Below, one piece after another: positions 34,301 through 45,399 of a stretch of DNA of 64,000 nt. The notes beneath the pieces were generated by a model. It was not told where the DNA came from and searched no databases. It was given only the letters and a program-made list of their open reading frames with translations. Origin of the DNA: Gnetum montanum (lineage: Eukaryota; Streptophyta; Gnetopsida; Gnetales; Gnetaceae); contig MNCI01001919.1 in assembly GCA_015680685.1 (NCBI GenBank), forward strand, positions 154,042 to 218,041, in the 5' to 3' direction. Made by a program: the position numbers and the translations under genes. Each line of letters begins with the position of its first letter. Within the stretch, counting starts at the first letter, position 1.

Positions 34301-36299
34301 TGCTTCTTTAAGTAGTGATGATATCATTCAAGGTTAAAGCTATTTGTCAATTTATAGCTTACACTCATTATCATTTTGGATTTTCATTAGATAACTACTC
34401 AAAAAAAAGTAGTGATGGAAACTCATAATAAAGTATGACAGTATGATAGAGATCTGTTACCTAATAAATGAAATATTTAATATTTCATTATTTATTCTAA
34501 TTCTATGCATGTTTGAAAATCTGTAAAGTAAGTAGTATTTTAAAAACTTTAGAAAAATGTAGGAGAAAAAAATTATTTGAATTGTATCAAGGAAGGTATT
34601 ACTTCAAAGGCTAACTATTTATTTGTTGTTATTCCTCATCATTATGCTTCAAAATTAGGAGATCATGAATAAGATCTCATCATCTAAAAGTTGAAATAGA
34701 TAGATGGCTCAAAATTCTTTGTTAAAAATGAATATTTTAACTCTATAATGTAAATAACATTGAAGATGAATACCATATTTTCTTATAATTTTTTTCATTA
34801 AAGAATATTAAACATAGATGGAATATTAAAATTGAGAATTTGATTGATTTGTTCCACATGTTACAAAGTACACGTAGTCATTTTTTTAATGATTTTTTCA
34901 AAACTTATAACATATGTATTTCTAGTATCAAAATAGATCTATATAGTTTATGAACATAATAAAATTTCAATTTCAATGTTAGTTTCATAAACTTGCTTTA
35001 GAAAACCTAATAATCTTTTATATAATTACCCTAAAGTGAAAATATCTTACAAGCAATGAAGGAATATCTCAAAGGAATAAGACCTAACAAATAACAACAA
35101 ATAAATGGAAGGAAAACTAATGAGAATTTGTAGGAAACTATTTCAACTATGTACTATTGTTTAATGGTATCAATATCTAGTTCCATAAGCCATTCCACTA
35201 ATTCAACATACCCTTTTACTATTTGCAACTCACAAAGCTTGAAAGAATACAAGGTTATCTTCTTATGTGAAATTCATAAATCCTAATATATAAAAACGTG
35301 ATAATATTATGATGAATAATATCAAAGAAATAATACAAGGAAATAAATTATATTATTCACATTTATTTCTGTTCTAAAGTAATTGATAAATATTAAAAAA
35401 TAGTAGAAAATTAACCTAGCAATTTTATTCCATCTTCTAACTTACTCAACAATCTCAAACAATTCATTATAATTCTTTTTATGTGCTAGCAATTTAGGTT
35501 TATGAGGAGACTGAAGAACATATCTTTTCCTCTATTCTTTTTTTGTGTTTCACGTAATGCTAATATTACATTTGTTTTTATGCCAACAATCAACTCTTTC
35601 TAGCAATCAATTTATGTTATGCATGTCATTGAAATTAACTTATGATTTTTTTTAATCATTAAGCAATTATTTCTTCTCGTAAGCTAAGGTTTAGCTTCAA
35701 AAATAATTATTACTATAAGAACCAAAATTTTGTTCATTAAAAGTCTCAATAAACATAAATTCAAGTATTAAATGAAGAGGCCAACAAGTCCTCAAGAGAA
35801 CTAGAAATAAGGAGGCATTGATATCCATCCTGAAGTAATTTATTTTAATAAAGCATACATTTACTTTATTCTATAAATTGATATTACGACTTAGAGTAAA
35901 AGTTGTATATGTGTGTGCATCTTTATTTTTCTTAAATAGAAGAAAATAAAAAGCAAGTTGTAGTTATAAGACATCCCTGGCCGTATATCTTTATCATGAA
36001 TGGAGTACAAGCATGTAAGCTTGAAATATGTACATGTTATCACTTTAGTTTATATGCAATTAGTTTTTGAAATTTTGGTGTTAATTATAGGATTGATAAG
36101 AATGTTTCTTTGGAGAGACCTGATCTATTCAAGATAGCATACCAAAGGGAAAATATAACATGTAGAAATGTATATACAAAATAAGTGATGATAGCTATGC
36201 ATTTGTAATTATGTTACCACTTTATTTTTATTTTGATTAGTATTTAATATTAATTCATTTTAATATAATTAGTTTCTTGTTATTTTATTATTTATGTAA
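34301..36299. other. AT-rich sequence, nothing recognised
   Basis: Possibly the decayed continuation of the LINE fragment, but no motif supports this. Confidence 0.35.
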
Positions 36300-36640
36300 G
36301 AAAAAGTTGAAGTTGAGATTAAGAGAGACCCTAGTATAGCTATCATAGGGTTGGATGATGTTGTTACATTTGCTAAAGATGATATACCAAGCTGAGTACT
36401 AGGTATGGATCTTGGTATTATCCAAGGCAAACTCTAAGCTAAGCATGATCTTATTAGTTAAAAGAAGTATTAGGAGGTAAAATCAAAGATGACAACACTT
36501 GAATATCAACTTCTCAAAGTTGAACAAGATTGTGCAAAGACTTAAGTTGCCTTGGAAAAGAATATACCTAAATCAACTACAGTTAAAGAATTCAAGGCTA
36601 AAATACATGAGTAGCTTCAATCTTAGACCTGATATTTAAT
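36300..36640 (+). pseudogene. Decayed coiled-coil coding remnant
   Basis: Plus-strand frame with few stops: VEIKRDPSIAIIGLDDVVTF, a short loop, then Lys/Glu-rich heptads (KMTTLEYQLLKVEQDCAKT*, VKEFKAKIHE). Its coiled-coil character recalls the extra-ORF genes at 1.4-2.8 kb and 8.9-12.2 kb, without a firm alignment. Confidence 0.35.
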
Positions 36641-38239
36641 ATCCTTTTTTATGGAGCAATTTCTTAATAAGATTTGAATATTATTTTATTTTGTGATAAC
36701 TATTTATTATCCAAATCATTATCAAGTATTTTTTATATGTACTTAAATTAATAAATTAAATTATTTACTTACTATTTCCTAAGACACCTAGTTCTAGTAA
36801 TAGCTTTTTCCACATACTTACCAATTTTAACTCTCCTAATAGTATGAATGATTCAATTCTAGAAAAGCTAGAATTGAAACATTTCCCATAACCTTAGCCT
36901 CAAATAAGAGTAGAAGGGATAATTTAATATGTTTTACTTTGAGGATATCTAACGATTCTTAAGGTATTATTTATCCATCAATTTTTTCAACTTCTAATAT
37001 GCCTTTTTATGTTGGAAATAGTATGTAGAGTGTTATCAAGAGGAAAATCATAAATAAGACAAGTAAGAAGAAGAAAGAAATGTATAAAAAATATACATAT
37101 CAATTTTAATTAGATTATTCTATGTATAATGTGGATGTATGTATGTATGAAATTAGTGCAAAGATGTACAAGGATAGATGTTGAGACATCAACTATACAT
37201 TTACTATTTAAGAGATACCACTATTGCTAAGGATTATATACTTCTTCTTGAACATGAATCTGGATCAATCTCTTATCCAAAAGTATTGGGAGTTCTATAA
37301 ATCTTTATGTAGAACATGAACTAGATAAATATATTATCATTATTAGGAGCAGTGACATGAAGTTGTTTCAAATGTTGTGTTATGAAATTTCATGACCTCA
37401 CTCAATGATTTATTTAAATAGAGAATGATGGAAGATTATGTATAGATTCCTAGCCCTAAATGAATGCAAATTAATTTTATATTTACTTTTGTTACATATT
37501 TCCTTGATTATCATACATCAACATTTATTATGCATTTCAAATATTATTTGATATACTTTATTTTTGGTTGTCATAACTATGTAATATTTTTCTAATTCAT
37601 TCAATTATAATTTTTAATTATAAGATAAGGTAGAAAAGCCATGAGACACTTTCACTATTATTGATAGGATACTCCATTTAACTTTTGGTGTGTGAAAATT
37701 GATATTAGAGCATATAGTTTTGTGTTATTGTTTCTATTGGACATGATGCAATTTTTTGTTCATTTATGATTGATTTGAGGGTGTACATTGTATTTTTATT
37801 TTTATTTTTTTGACTAGCTATGACTAATAGTGATACCACTATTCCATTTTCATAATGATCAAACTCTTATTTATCTTGGTGGTTATGATTTTTCATTAAT
37901 TGTAATATGATTTACATTAATTTAAGCTTAAAGGTCTTTCCTTTACTTTCTCTAAATATCCTAGGTGAAAATTAGTTTTTAAATTTTTTTTTATTCTAAT
38001 ATTTTAGAAACATTAATTATAAGAGTTTAGTCATCCTTAGCTAAAAATAAATTGAAACACTCAATTTTTAAACAACTACATAGTGATCTCACTCATTCTC
38101 AATCATCTAAAGTTTGGTTTGAAGCTATTAAAAAGCTTTATCTCTAGTGAGTTCATAGTTGAGGAGAGCTAGATTAGCAATTTGGGCCCTTAATTGGGAA
38201 ACTTTTGTTGCCAAGCATTAAAAATTCACTTAAGCTACT
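36641..38239. other. AT-rich sequence with one small palindrome
   Basis: TCAATTCTAG and CTAGAATTGA (36853-36862 and 36868-36877) form a 10-bp stem with a 5-base loop. Nothing else stands out. Confidence 0.4.
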
Positions 38240-39760
38240 TCAAGTTGCCCCTCCAAGATGAGACACTTGCCCCTCTGTTGAGAGTAGCTCTGACTGGGTT
38301 GTAGTAATATTATCTAGAAGATCAAAGACATCTAGAAGCAGTTGCCCGGTTCCCATTAGTTGGTCTAACAATTCTTCATGTTGGGCTACATTGATCTTGC
38401 TATGTGAAGCTCCTACAGATCTTTGTACATCTTCAAGTCCATGTACATTTGGTACAGACATCATTGGTGCATTAAGGGTCATAGCAATCGTATCAGCAAC
38501 CACTTTAGCTACAAATTCTTATCCTTGGTGCTGCATCACTAGGATAGTCACCCCCTCTCCATCCTCCAAGCATACCAAAAAGTAGCGGCATTTCCTAAAA
38601 TTTTAGGAAATAATTGTTGGGTGGAGACCATTACTTCTTAGACACTAGGATCAGTTCTTGTAGGTGTTTGTGTCTGGGTGATAGAAAACATTCGCCCTAC
38701 TCCCTCTAGTAGACTCACCAAACAAGCCACTTGCTCTAGATGGCTCATCATAGGGCAATAGACTAAAGGGTCTTCGCCTCCACTAGTTCCTATCAATTGC
38801 TCTTATTAGCTCAAGAGTGATTGTCAGATTTTGCGTATGTGTTCTATGATTGTCTATGAGCCTGACCTTGTTGTTTGCATAGGTAGTGGAGGTGGTTGCT
38901 AATCTTCCTCGAGTCGTGTGGTGGCTAGATCTTCTCCTTCATCATCTTCCACCATGAGGTAATCAGGGCATGCCGAAGTGTGTTATTGGTGTATCGGGCT
39001 ATCCCTATTTGTTTGCATAATTTCCTGTTTAAGAAAGGAAAGGGTAGAGCCCACCTTCCATGTTCTCTTTTAGTGAATATTTTCTCAATCTCCAGAAACA
39101 ACAATTTTGGAAGGCTAATTGGGAATTTTCTACTTAGAGTGACACATGCACGAGCAGAGAAGGCAGTGATCTTGCTAGGTCTTACAGTTGGATTCAAATG
39201 GTAAGACAAAATTTTCAAATATACCCTTTCTATGATGGTTAAAGTGTCAAACTCCTTGCGATATATCCCATAGCATCACTTGATCCACTCCCCTTTTACC
39301 TCAAGATCCACTTTCTTAGGGATCTCCATCACATCAGCTTTGGTCTTTGGAAACCCCAAAGCTTGTGAAATTACTTCTGTAGAGTAAGAGACATAAATGT
39401 CTTTGATTCTTACTTTGGAACCTAGTTTCTAATTCTTCTAGAAAAGGTAAAACTCTTCTAGGTACCATTCACCACTAGATGTGATGATTGGGCACATAGG
39501 AGAGCTTTTCAATTGGGTCTTCACTTCTTCTGGTGCATTCTCTAGAAATGGTTCAAATTTTAACTCTTGCAAGACTATTCCTTGCACCTCCCTTAGCCTA
39601 ATAGCATCAAGACATGCCTGAGTCAGGGTAACCTCAAGCCATGGTGCTATCACGAGAGTCTCATCCCCTTACAATTGTTCACTAGGAATATCCTCTTTAG
39701 GAATCTGATGAATAGATTTCACATCAGGTCCTTCATGGAGGGGGCCAGTTGCATGTGAGC
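38240..39760 (-). pseudogene. Second copy of the extra-ORF gene family
   Basis: Minus-strand blocks in order: 39653-39240 (VTLTQACLDAIRLREVQG, SSGEWYLEEFYLF*, IYVSYSTEVISQALGFPKTK), 39218-38925 (IERVYLKILSYHLNPTVRPS, GRWALPFPFLNRKLCKQIG), about 38700-38505 (VTILVMQHQG*EFVAKV) and 38503-38240 (TIAMTLNAPM, NVAQHEELLDQLMGT, FDLLDNITTTQSELLSTEG). The first two blocks share a frame; the last is in another, so introns or indels lie between. The final blocks are clearly homologous to the plus-strand gene at 1.8-2.1 kb. The V-S-Y..ALGFP block resembles V-S-F..LFGVP in exon 3 of the nested antisense gene. Unknown function; looks like the N-terminal domain of the protein families often annotated as plant or gypsy-type transposon proteins. 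Confidence 0.6.
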
Positions 39761-40122
39761 CCTCTACATGCTCTAGATGTCACACACCTCATCCTCTTCT
39801 CATTCTTGGTCGCTTATCCCTTGGTTGGAATGGTCCTTCTCCCCTTGGATGCCTTAATTTGGGTGCCATCTACAATCAAGCATAACCATGAATTAAAATG
39901 TGCACAAGTTACTCGAAATGGCACTCATACACCTTCTTATTTTGACCAAGTTATGATACTAGCAAGTGCATCCCATTAGATTTTCTGAAGTATAGTTGAG
40001 GGGTTAGAAAAGAAAAACAATAGAGCATGAGTTGTAATTTAAACTATTTTTTTGTTCCTTCCCTTAAGAGGTGTTAAGTCTTTAATAATTTTAATGATCA
40101 TATTATAGACCTCACCCCCCCA

Positions 40123-40206
40123 AACTGGAGGTATGCTCTCAGTCATTGCGGGGGGGGATGAGGTGCAAGGAATACTCTTGCAATGACTGAGAGCATACCT
40201 CCAGTT
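40123..40206. repeat. Perfect 27-bp inverted repeat with 30-base loop
   Basis: 40123-40149 is the exact reverse complement of 40180-40206. The loop starts with G8, and the sequence before the left arm has C7 followed by the arm, so CCTCACCCCCCC and GGGGGGGATGAGG also pair, interleaved with the main stem. Confidence 0.85.
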
Positions 40207-40344
40207 GTGAAAGAGGGAAAGGATAGGTTGATTAGGACTTGCAGTAGAAAAAGTAAGTGCTTGGGAAGAAGAAGTGAGGAAAAAAATGGAAAAACTCCCC
40301 CAAATTGTGTGCAAAAATGGGCAAAATGCATAGCGCAACGATGG

Positions 40345-40352
40345 TATATATA
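40345..40352 (-). promoter_or_regulatory. Possible TATA box reading leftward
   Basis: TATATATA on the minus strand, about 140 bases upstream of the 27-bp hairpin and 600 bases upstream of the minus-strand extra-ORF gene. A possible promoter for it; weak evidence. Confidence 0.3.
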
Positions 40353-40409
40353 GTTTGGTTTTGCACTGCATCAATGGGGCCATGTATATGGGGCATCGTA
40401 TATGCAAGG

Positions 40410-42139
40410 GGCTACATATATGGGCCTAGTCAATGTAGGGGTGCTACAAATATTGACCAGCATTGACCAAAGAAGAAAACACTTGAAATGTTGAATTAAA
40501 ACATAAAATTGGGATAGTTTAAGAGCTAAGAGACCGAGGACTCAGCTAATAGAGCAAGAAAGGTAATTGGGGTTAGAAAAAGAGTTAAAGGTTGAAGAAT
40601 GTTGTGAGATAGAACTCTACAGAGAAGAATTTAGGTGATTTTTAGTGCAAAAACAATCAACCAACAATATCAGGAGGATGGGATACTAACAAATGAAACC
40701 AAGGGATATGCAACTGGGTCCTCCCCATAGCAAGAAATAGCCTTAGCAACCATTGCATATCATCAACACTAGAGTCCGTGGGCCCCAAATTCAATGAATG
40801 ATGACCATGAGTTAATACTCACATCCATGAGAACCTGCCAAAACATTAGGAGTTTACATAAATCATGAAAAACCATCAAAACATAAGACTGGCAGTGAGG
40901 TGAGACATGGAGAGAAATGGGTGAAGAGAGAGGACTAGAAATTGGAATCCCAATTATCGGTCACATGAAACCTCGCATGAATTTTGTGGTTAAGTGACAT
41001 GGTAGGACCCATCTCGAGTTTAGACCTAAAGCCAACCATATAAAGTGACATTGCAACAACATGCGAAGAGTCATCCACCCCCAAGGGTACAAGAATGCAC
41101 TCACAAATAGCCACCACTGCAACATGCATGAGAGAAAGGAAGTGAGAATGGGATTAAGTTAGAAGGGACAAAGCAAGTCCCATAACTAGTGCTTGTGGCC
41201 CGTTAGAGGCGATCTAAGGGATGTTCTTTAAATTCCCATATAGTTATTATTTTTATTTTTATTTTTATGGGAACCACACCATGCAAAGACCCATGCATTT
41301 GGCTAAGGGGTGTGCTTTGAATCCTCATGTGTGTGTGTGTGTTTTTGTTTTGTGTTTTTGTGATGAGGACCACACCATGCAAGGCCAAATTGCAAAGGAG
41401 CTTCCTTGTATGAGAGGACTTGGAGTGGTAAGAAATCCATGAGGACACTTTTGCAAACCAAGGAATAGAAAAGTATGATGAATGTTGCATTCCCCTTGAA
41501 GTCACACCCAATTCAAACCATTGGGTCAGCCCCAAGTCTAGGAACTACACACATCACAAATTAATTAAAAAATTTTTAAGTGAAGGGGGTTTGCATGTTT
41601 CCAAAAGGAGGAAGACCATGGAGTGGATGAATGGGTGGATGACATGGACTCACTGCCTATTTTATGAGATGAAAGTATATGTAATTTTCGAGAACAACAA
41701 TGTGACAGTAGGAGCAAGATATCATAGGTAGACCAATTCACGCAACCCATCGCAACAAGAATTAACCACACTAGTACATCTGATGACAATAATATGGTTT
41801 ATTAGTAAACAACTAGAAATTAAACACATGCACACACATATATAAATAAACAAACAAATAAATAGAAAAGTAAATGAAGAAAGAAAAACTAAGTAAGAAT
41901 GTAAAAACATACAAATGATGTTGGAAAACAAAAATGTTCCAGAAATAGTAAGGAGATTAGTAGAGTGGGTTAGCATGAAGAATAGTCTCCCCTATGATTA
42001 GGTTGGAAGTAGGAGACCTGAAAAATGAAACAAGGTTGTCCCTATTATGATATGGTAGTAACATTAGTTTAATGGAGTTCATGAAAAGGTTTTAATTATT
42101 TCCTATGACTAACTATGTTCTCGTGGGGTCCTTAGGCTT
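40410..42139. other. Probable 3' non-coding part of the minus-strand Athila-like element; otherwise unassigned
   Basis: No ORF with family motifs. A (TG)n microsatellite lies at 41329-41342. A 3' LTR of the 47.7-kb element should lie to the left of its integrase, but no TGATGA..TCATCA-type LTR sequence was seen here. Confidence 0.35.
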
Positions 42140-42960
42140 GTGTATAAGCAAGGCCCTAGATGGGAAGGTTTCTAAGATAATAAAGGATCCCTCCCATGGT
42201 GTTTGAAACTTAGTACATCGTGGGACATGTGTGGGGTTCTAGTAGAGTATCTTATCTCCACATCGAAATGTTACCTTTTGAATCCTAAGATCATGACAAT
42301 TTTTATTATAGGCCTTGTGTATATCATTTGATTATAGGGCCACTAATTGATTCTCATCTAGCACACTTAAGTTGATGAGTCATTCATGTTGTGCTAGCGG
42401 CAAGTTAAGGCCCAAGTCACTTGTTGTAGATAGTGTCTAGAGTTTTGCCTAGATTGGAAGTTTCAGTAGCTTTCTATACACTAACTCGTAAGGAGAGTAA
42501 CCTATAGGAAGTTTCTAGGTGGAGTGATAGGCCTAGATGGCATTGTTAAGTTTTTTTCTCTAGTCCCTCCTATATTTTTTGATGGTTCTAGTGAGGATTT
42601 TGGTAATCTCCCTATTGGTGACTTCAGCTTGCCCGTTGGCTTGGGGATGATAAGATGTTGTAAATTTATGGTCAACCCCTAAGTGTTGCATGATTTTATG
42701 AAAAGTGGTGCTCGTGAAATGAGTTCCATTATCTGAGATGAGTGCACATGGCACTCCCAAACTATTGATGATTTGCTGTTGGATAAATCATGCAGCTGTG
42801 TTTGAGGAATAATTGGTGATGGCTATTGCCTTTGCCCACTTTATGTAGTAGTCAACAGTAATGATGATGTATTCCTTCCTGTTGGACATGGGTGTGATAG
42901 GACCCATGAAGTTGATGCCCCAAATGTTGAAGAGTCCCAGTGGTTGAATCCACTATTAAG
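42140..42960 (-). pseudogene. Integrase of the minus-strand Athila-like element
   Basis: Reading leftward: WGINFMGPI near 42920 (Asn where the family has the first catalytic Asp), then ALISDNGTHFTS and SYHPQANGQAEVTNREI (42560-42760, second Asp and Glu intact), then PIGYSPYELVYRK (about 42480) and a C-terminal domain to about 42140. Decayed by stops outside the 67-codon open core. Confidence 0.75.
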
Positions 42961-42990
42961 GTCCCTCCATTCATGCAATCATCCCACCAT

Positions 42991-43060
42991 CTCATCTCAA
43001 CTACACCACCATTGAAAAGGAATTAATGGAATTTTTTGATGGTGGTGTAGTTGAGATGAG
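42991..43060. repeat. Perfect 22-bp inverted repeat inside decayed pol
   Basis: 42991-43012 is the exact reverse complement of 43039-43060, with a 26-base loop. It falls between RT and integrase, where RNase H should be and is largely missing. Confidence 0.85.
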
Positions 43061-43303
43061 AACCCACAATGCTATGGATTGCATAGTGGATATAGTATGG
43101 ACGTTTCTAGTCATCCCATTGTGTAAGCATGGCTTCTAATGCGTACCTGTAGAATTGGAGTCTCTATGAGTTTCTATTTTAAGTGTATGGAATGAAAACT
43201 CACATTCCCTAGTCCAAACAAATGGAGTATCTTTCTTTGTGAGTTCCACCAATAGCTTGGAAATATTTAAGATATTTTTTATGAAGCATTAGTAGTAACC
43301 AGT

Positions 43304-43995
43304 CTAGCCAAGGAATGAATGAACATCTATTACAATGCTTGGTTGACTAGTGATTCCTTGGATGACCCTAATTTTTTCAGGATCTACACTAATCCCTGCT
43401 TGTGAAATATGGTGCCCTAGAATAGTGTCCTCTTGGATCATTAAGTCGCTCTTTTGCCAATTGAGCCATAGATTAGTTTCCACACATCTTTTTAGAACTT
43501 GCTCAAGGTGGTCCAAGGCTTGTTCAAATGTTGCCCCATAGGTAGAGAATTCATCCATGAAGACTTCTACCCCATTACCAATTTGCTGATGGAAGATGCT
43601 AAGGACAAGGTGTTGGAAAGTTGCAGGTGCATTACATAGGCCAAAGGGCATCTTTTTATATGCAAAAGTCCCTAGGGATTTGTAAATGTTATCTTGGCCT
43701 GGTCTTCTAACACAATTTGGATTTGGTTATAGCCACTATAACCATCCAAAAAATTATAATAGCAATTCCCCACAATGGTATCCAACACTTGGTTCACAAA
43801 TGGGAGCGGGAAGTGATCCTTGAAGGTAGCCATGTTTAGTAGTTGGAAATCTATACAAACCCTCCATTTTCCATCCTTCATTAGCATAATAATGAGTGGG
43901 CTAACCCATTCACTATCTTCAATGGAATAGATGAACCCTGCTTTTAGCAACTGCTCGATTTCATCTTTAACGACTTGCTTCAGTTTGGGGTTCAA
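43304..43995 (-). pseudogene. pol: Reverse transcriptase of the minus-strand Athila-like element
   Basis: Two open blocks joined by a short break near 43660: 43995-43672 (VKDEIEQLLKAGFIY, RVCIDFQLLNMAT, DHFPLPFVNQVLD, FLDGYSGYNQIQI) and 43651-43304 (MPFGLCNAPATFQHL, VEVFMDEFSTYG, LGHHISQAGISVDP). The catalytic box reads FMDE instead of FMDD, so the second Asp is lost. The phrasing (LCNAPATFQ, FMD.FS.YG) is that of Athila. Confidence 0.85.
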
Positions 43996-44453
43996 CCATC
44001 TTTGTGGTTGTCTTCATGGATTCATGGAGGGTTCGATATAAATCTAATGTTGGCATACCTTGGGATCTACTCCTATTAATTCAAGGTATGACTATGCAAA
44101 AGCAACCTCCCATTTGTTCACCACCTTTAGCAACTTCTTCTTTTGTTCAAGAGCAAGAGTGGCATTGATAATTACTAGATTGTCATTCTACAAAAATGCG
44201 TATTCGAAATTGGCTAGTAAATATTTGAGTTTCAAGGGCTCCTATTTAAAACTCTTAGGGATCTATAACTTTCCCAATCATCATGATCATCAACACTAGA
44301 TACTTGTTGATGGACCTTTTCCAAATCATTCATGCTCTCTACATAGGCACATATAAGCCCCTTAGATGGTTCCATGCATAAAGTGCTACTACTAAAGTTA
44401 GCTGTCAGCCACGGGGTGCCTTCTTGATTTATGGCTACTACGTACAAGCATTT

Positions 44454-44920
44454 TTAAACTTGTGATTCTTTGGCACACTGACTACATGCTTGAATAGATG
44501 TCTGCTTAGTGGACCACAGTTGTTGCACACAGTTGCACCCGAAGTCACTATACACAATGCATGGAATGTGCTTCTTCTTGATCTTTCCAAAAGGATTTTC
44601 TTTTGAAATTTTAAGGGAAAGATCTCGAAGTCCTAATTGTGCATCCACCTTGCTTAGCCAGGCTCTTCCCATTATAATTGAGAAGTTCCCCTTGAAATTC
44701 TCAACACGAATGACCAGGAAGTCAGTAGGATAGGACGACCCACAAATAGTGGTCACAATGTCCTCTACCAATCCTAAGAGGAGTAGTAATGGATTGGTCT
44801 GCTAGCTCAAGCCAAATTTTTCTCTTCTTTAATGGGGGTAGGTTCCAAGTCTTGTACATGTGAAATTAAGTTGATGTCTAACCCTGAACCCAGAAGAGCT
44901 TTACATGGCTCATTTCCTAT
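44454..44920 (-). pseudogene. pro: Protease of the minus-strand Athila-like element
   Basis: Minus-strand GLVEDIVTTICGSSYPTDFL and IIMGRAWLS match the protease of the 26-30 kb copy (GLVEDIVTTVYGWSYPTDFL, IIMGSAWLS) almost word for word. The active-site loop near 44885 reads LLGSGLDINLI, with Gly where the sister copy has the catalytic Asp. Confidence 0.75.
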
Positions 44921-45399
44921 CACTTGAAGATAGATGAGGGGGCTTCCCATATTATTCTATTTCTAGGGAAGATAGCCTATATTTATCCAATCCATCATAG
45001 CGTGTGTAAGCATGATGATCTATACATTAGGAGGCGTTTGGTTTGAAGGCTGCTCAAAGGGTTGGATGGTGGAGGAAATTGGAGGCTCAGAGGCACTAGC
45101 CAGAGGTGTGTGTAAGGGTATGTTTGGGTTATTTGGCCAAAAAAGGGACATTTCCATGGTTTCACTTCCAGTCCACTCAACTGAGAAGCTAGTTGTAAGT
45201 TGACAGCCCTTGTATCATTACGTTGCTGTGGCTATGAAGGTATTTCCCCCTGCATAGGTGGAGCAAGCGATAGCTAAGTGGGGTGTTGATGAGTAGGGAT
45301 GGTAGGAAAAGGTGCCAAAGGATGGTAGAGATGTGGGCTCACCCCCTAGGTGATGGAGACTATGTTCAAAAATATTCCATGGAGTAGTAATGATTTTGA

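Noticed and set aside
40400-42100. 3' LTR of the minus-strand Athila-like element
   Set aside because: Expected on position, but none of the LTR words (TGATGA terminus, GGTACCCCTA) were found there.
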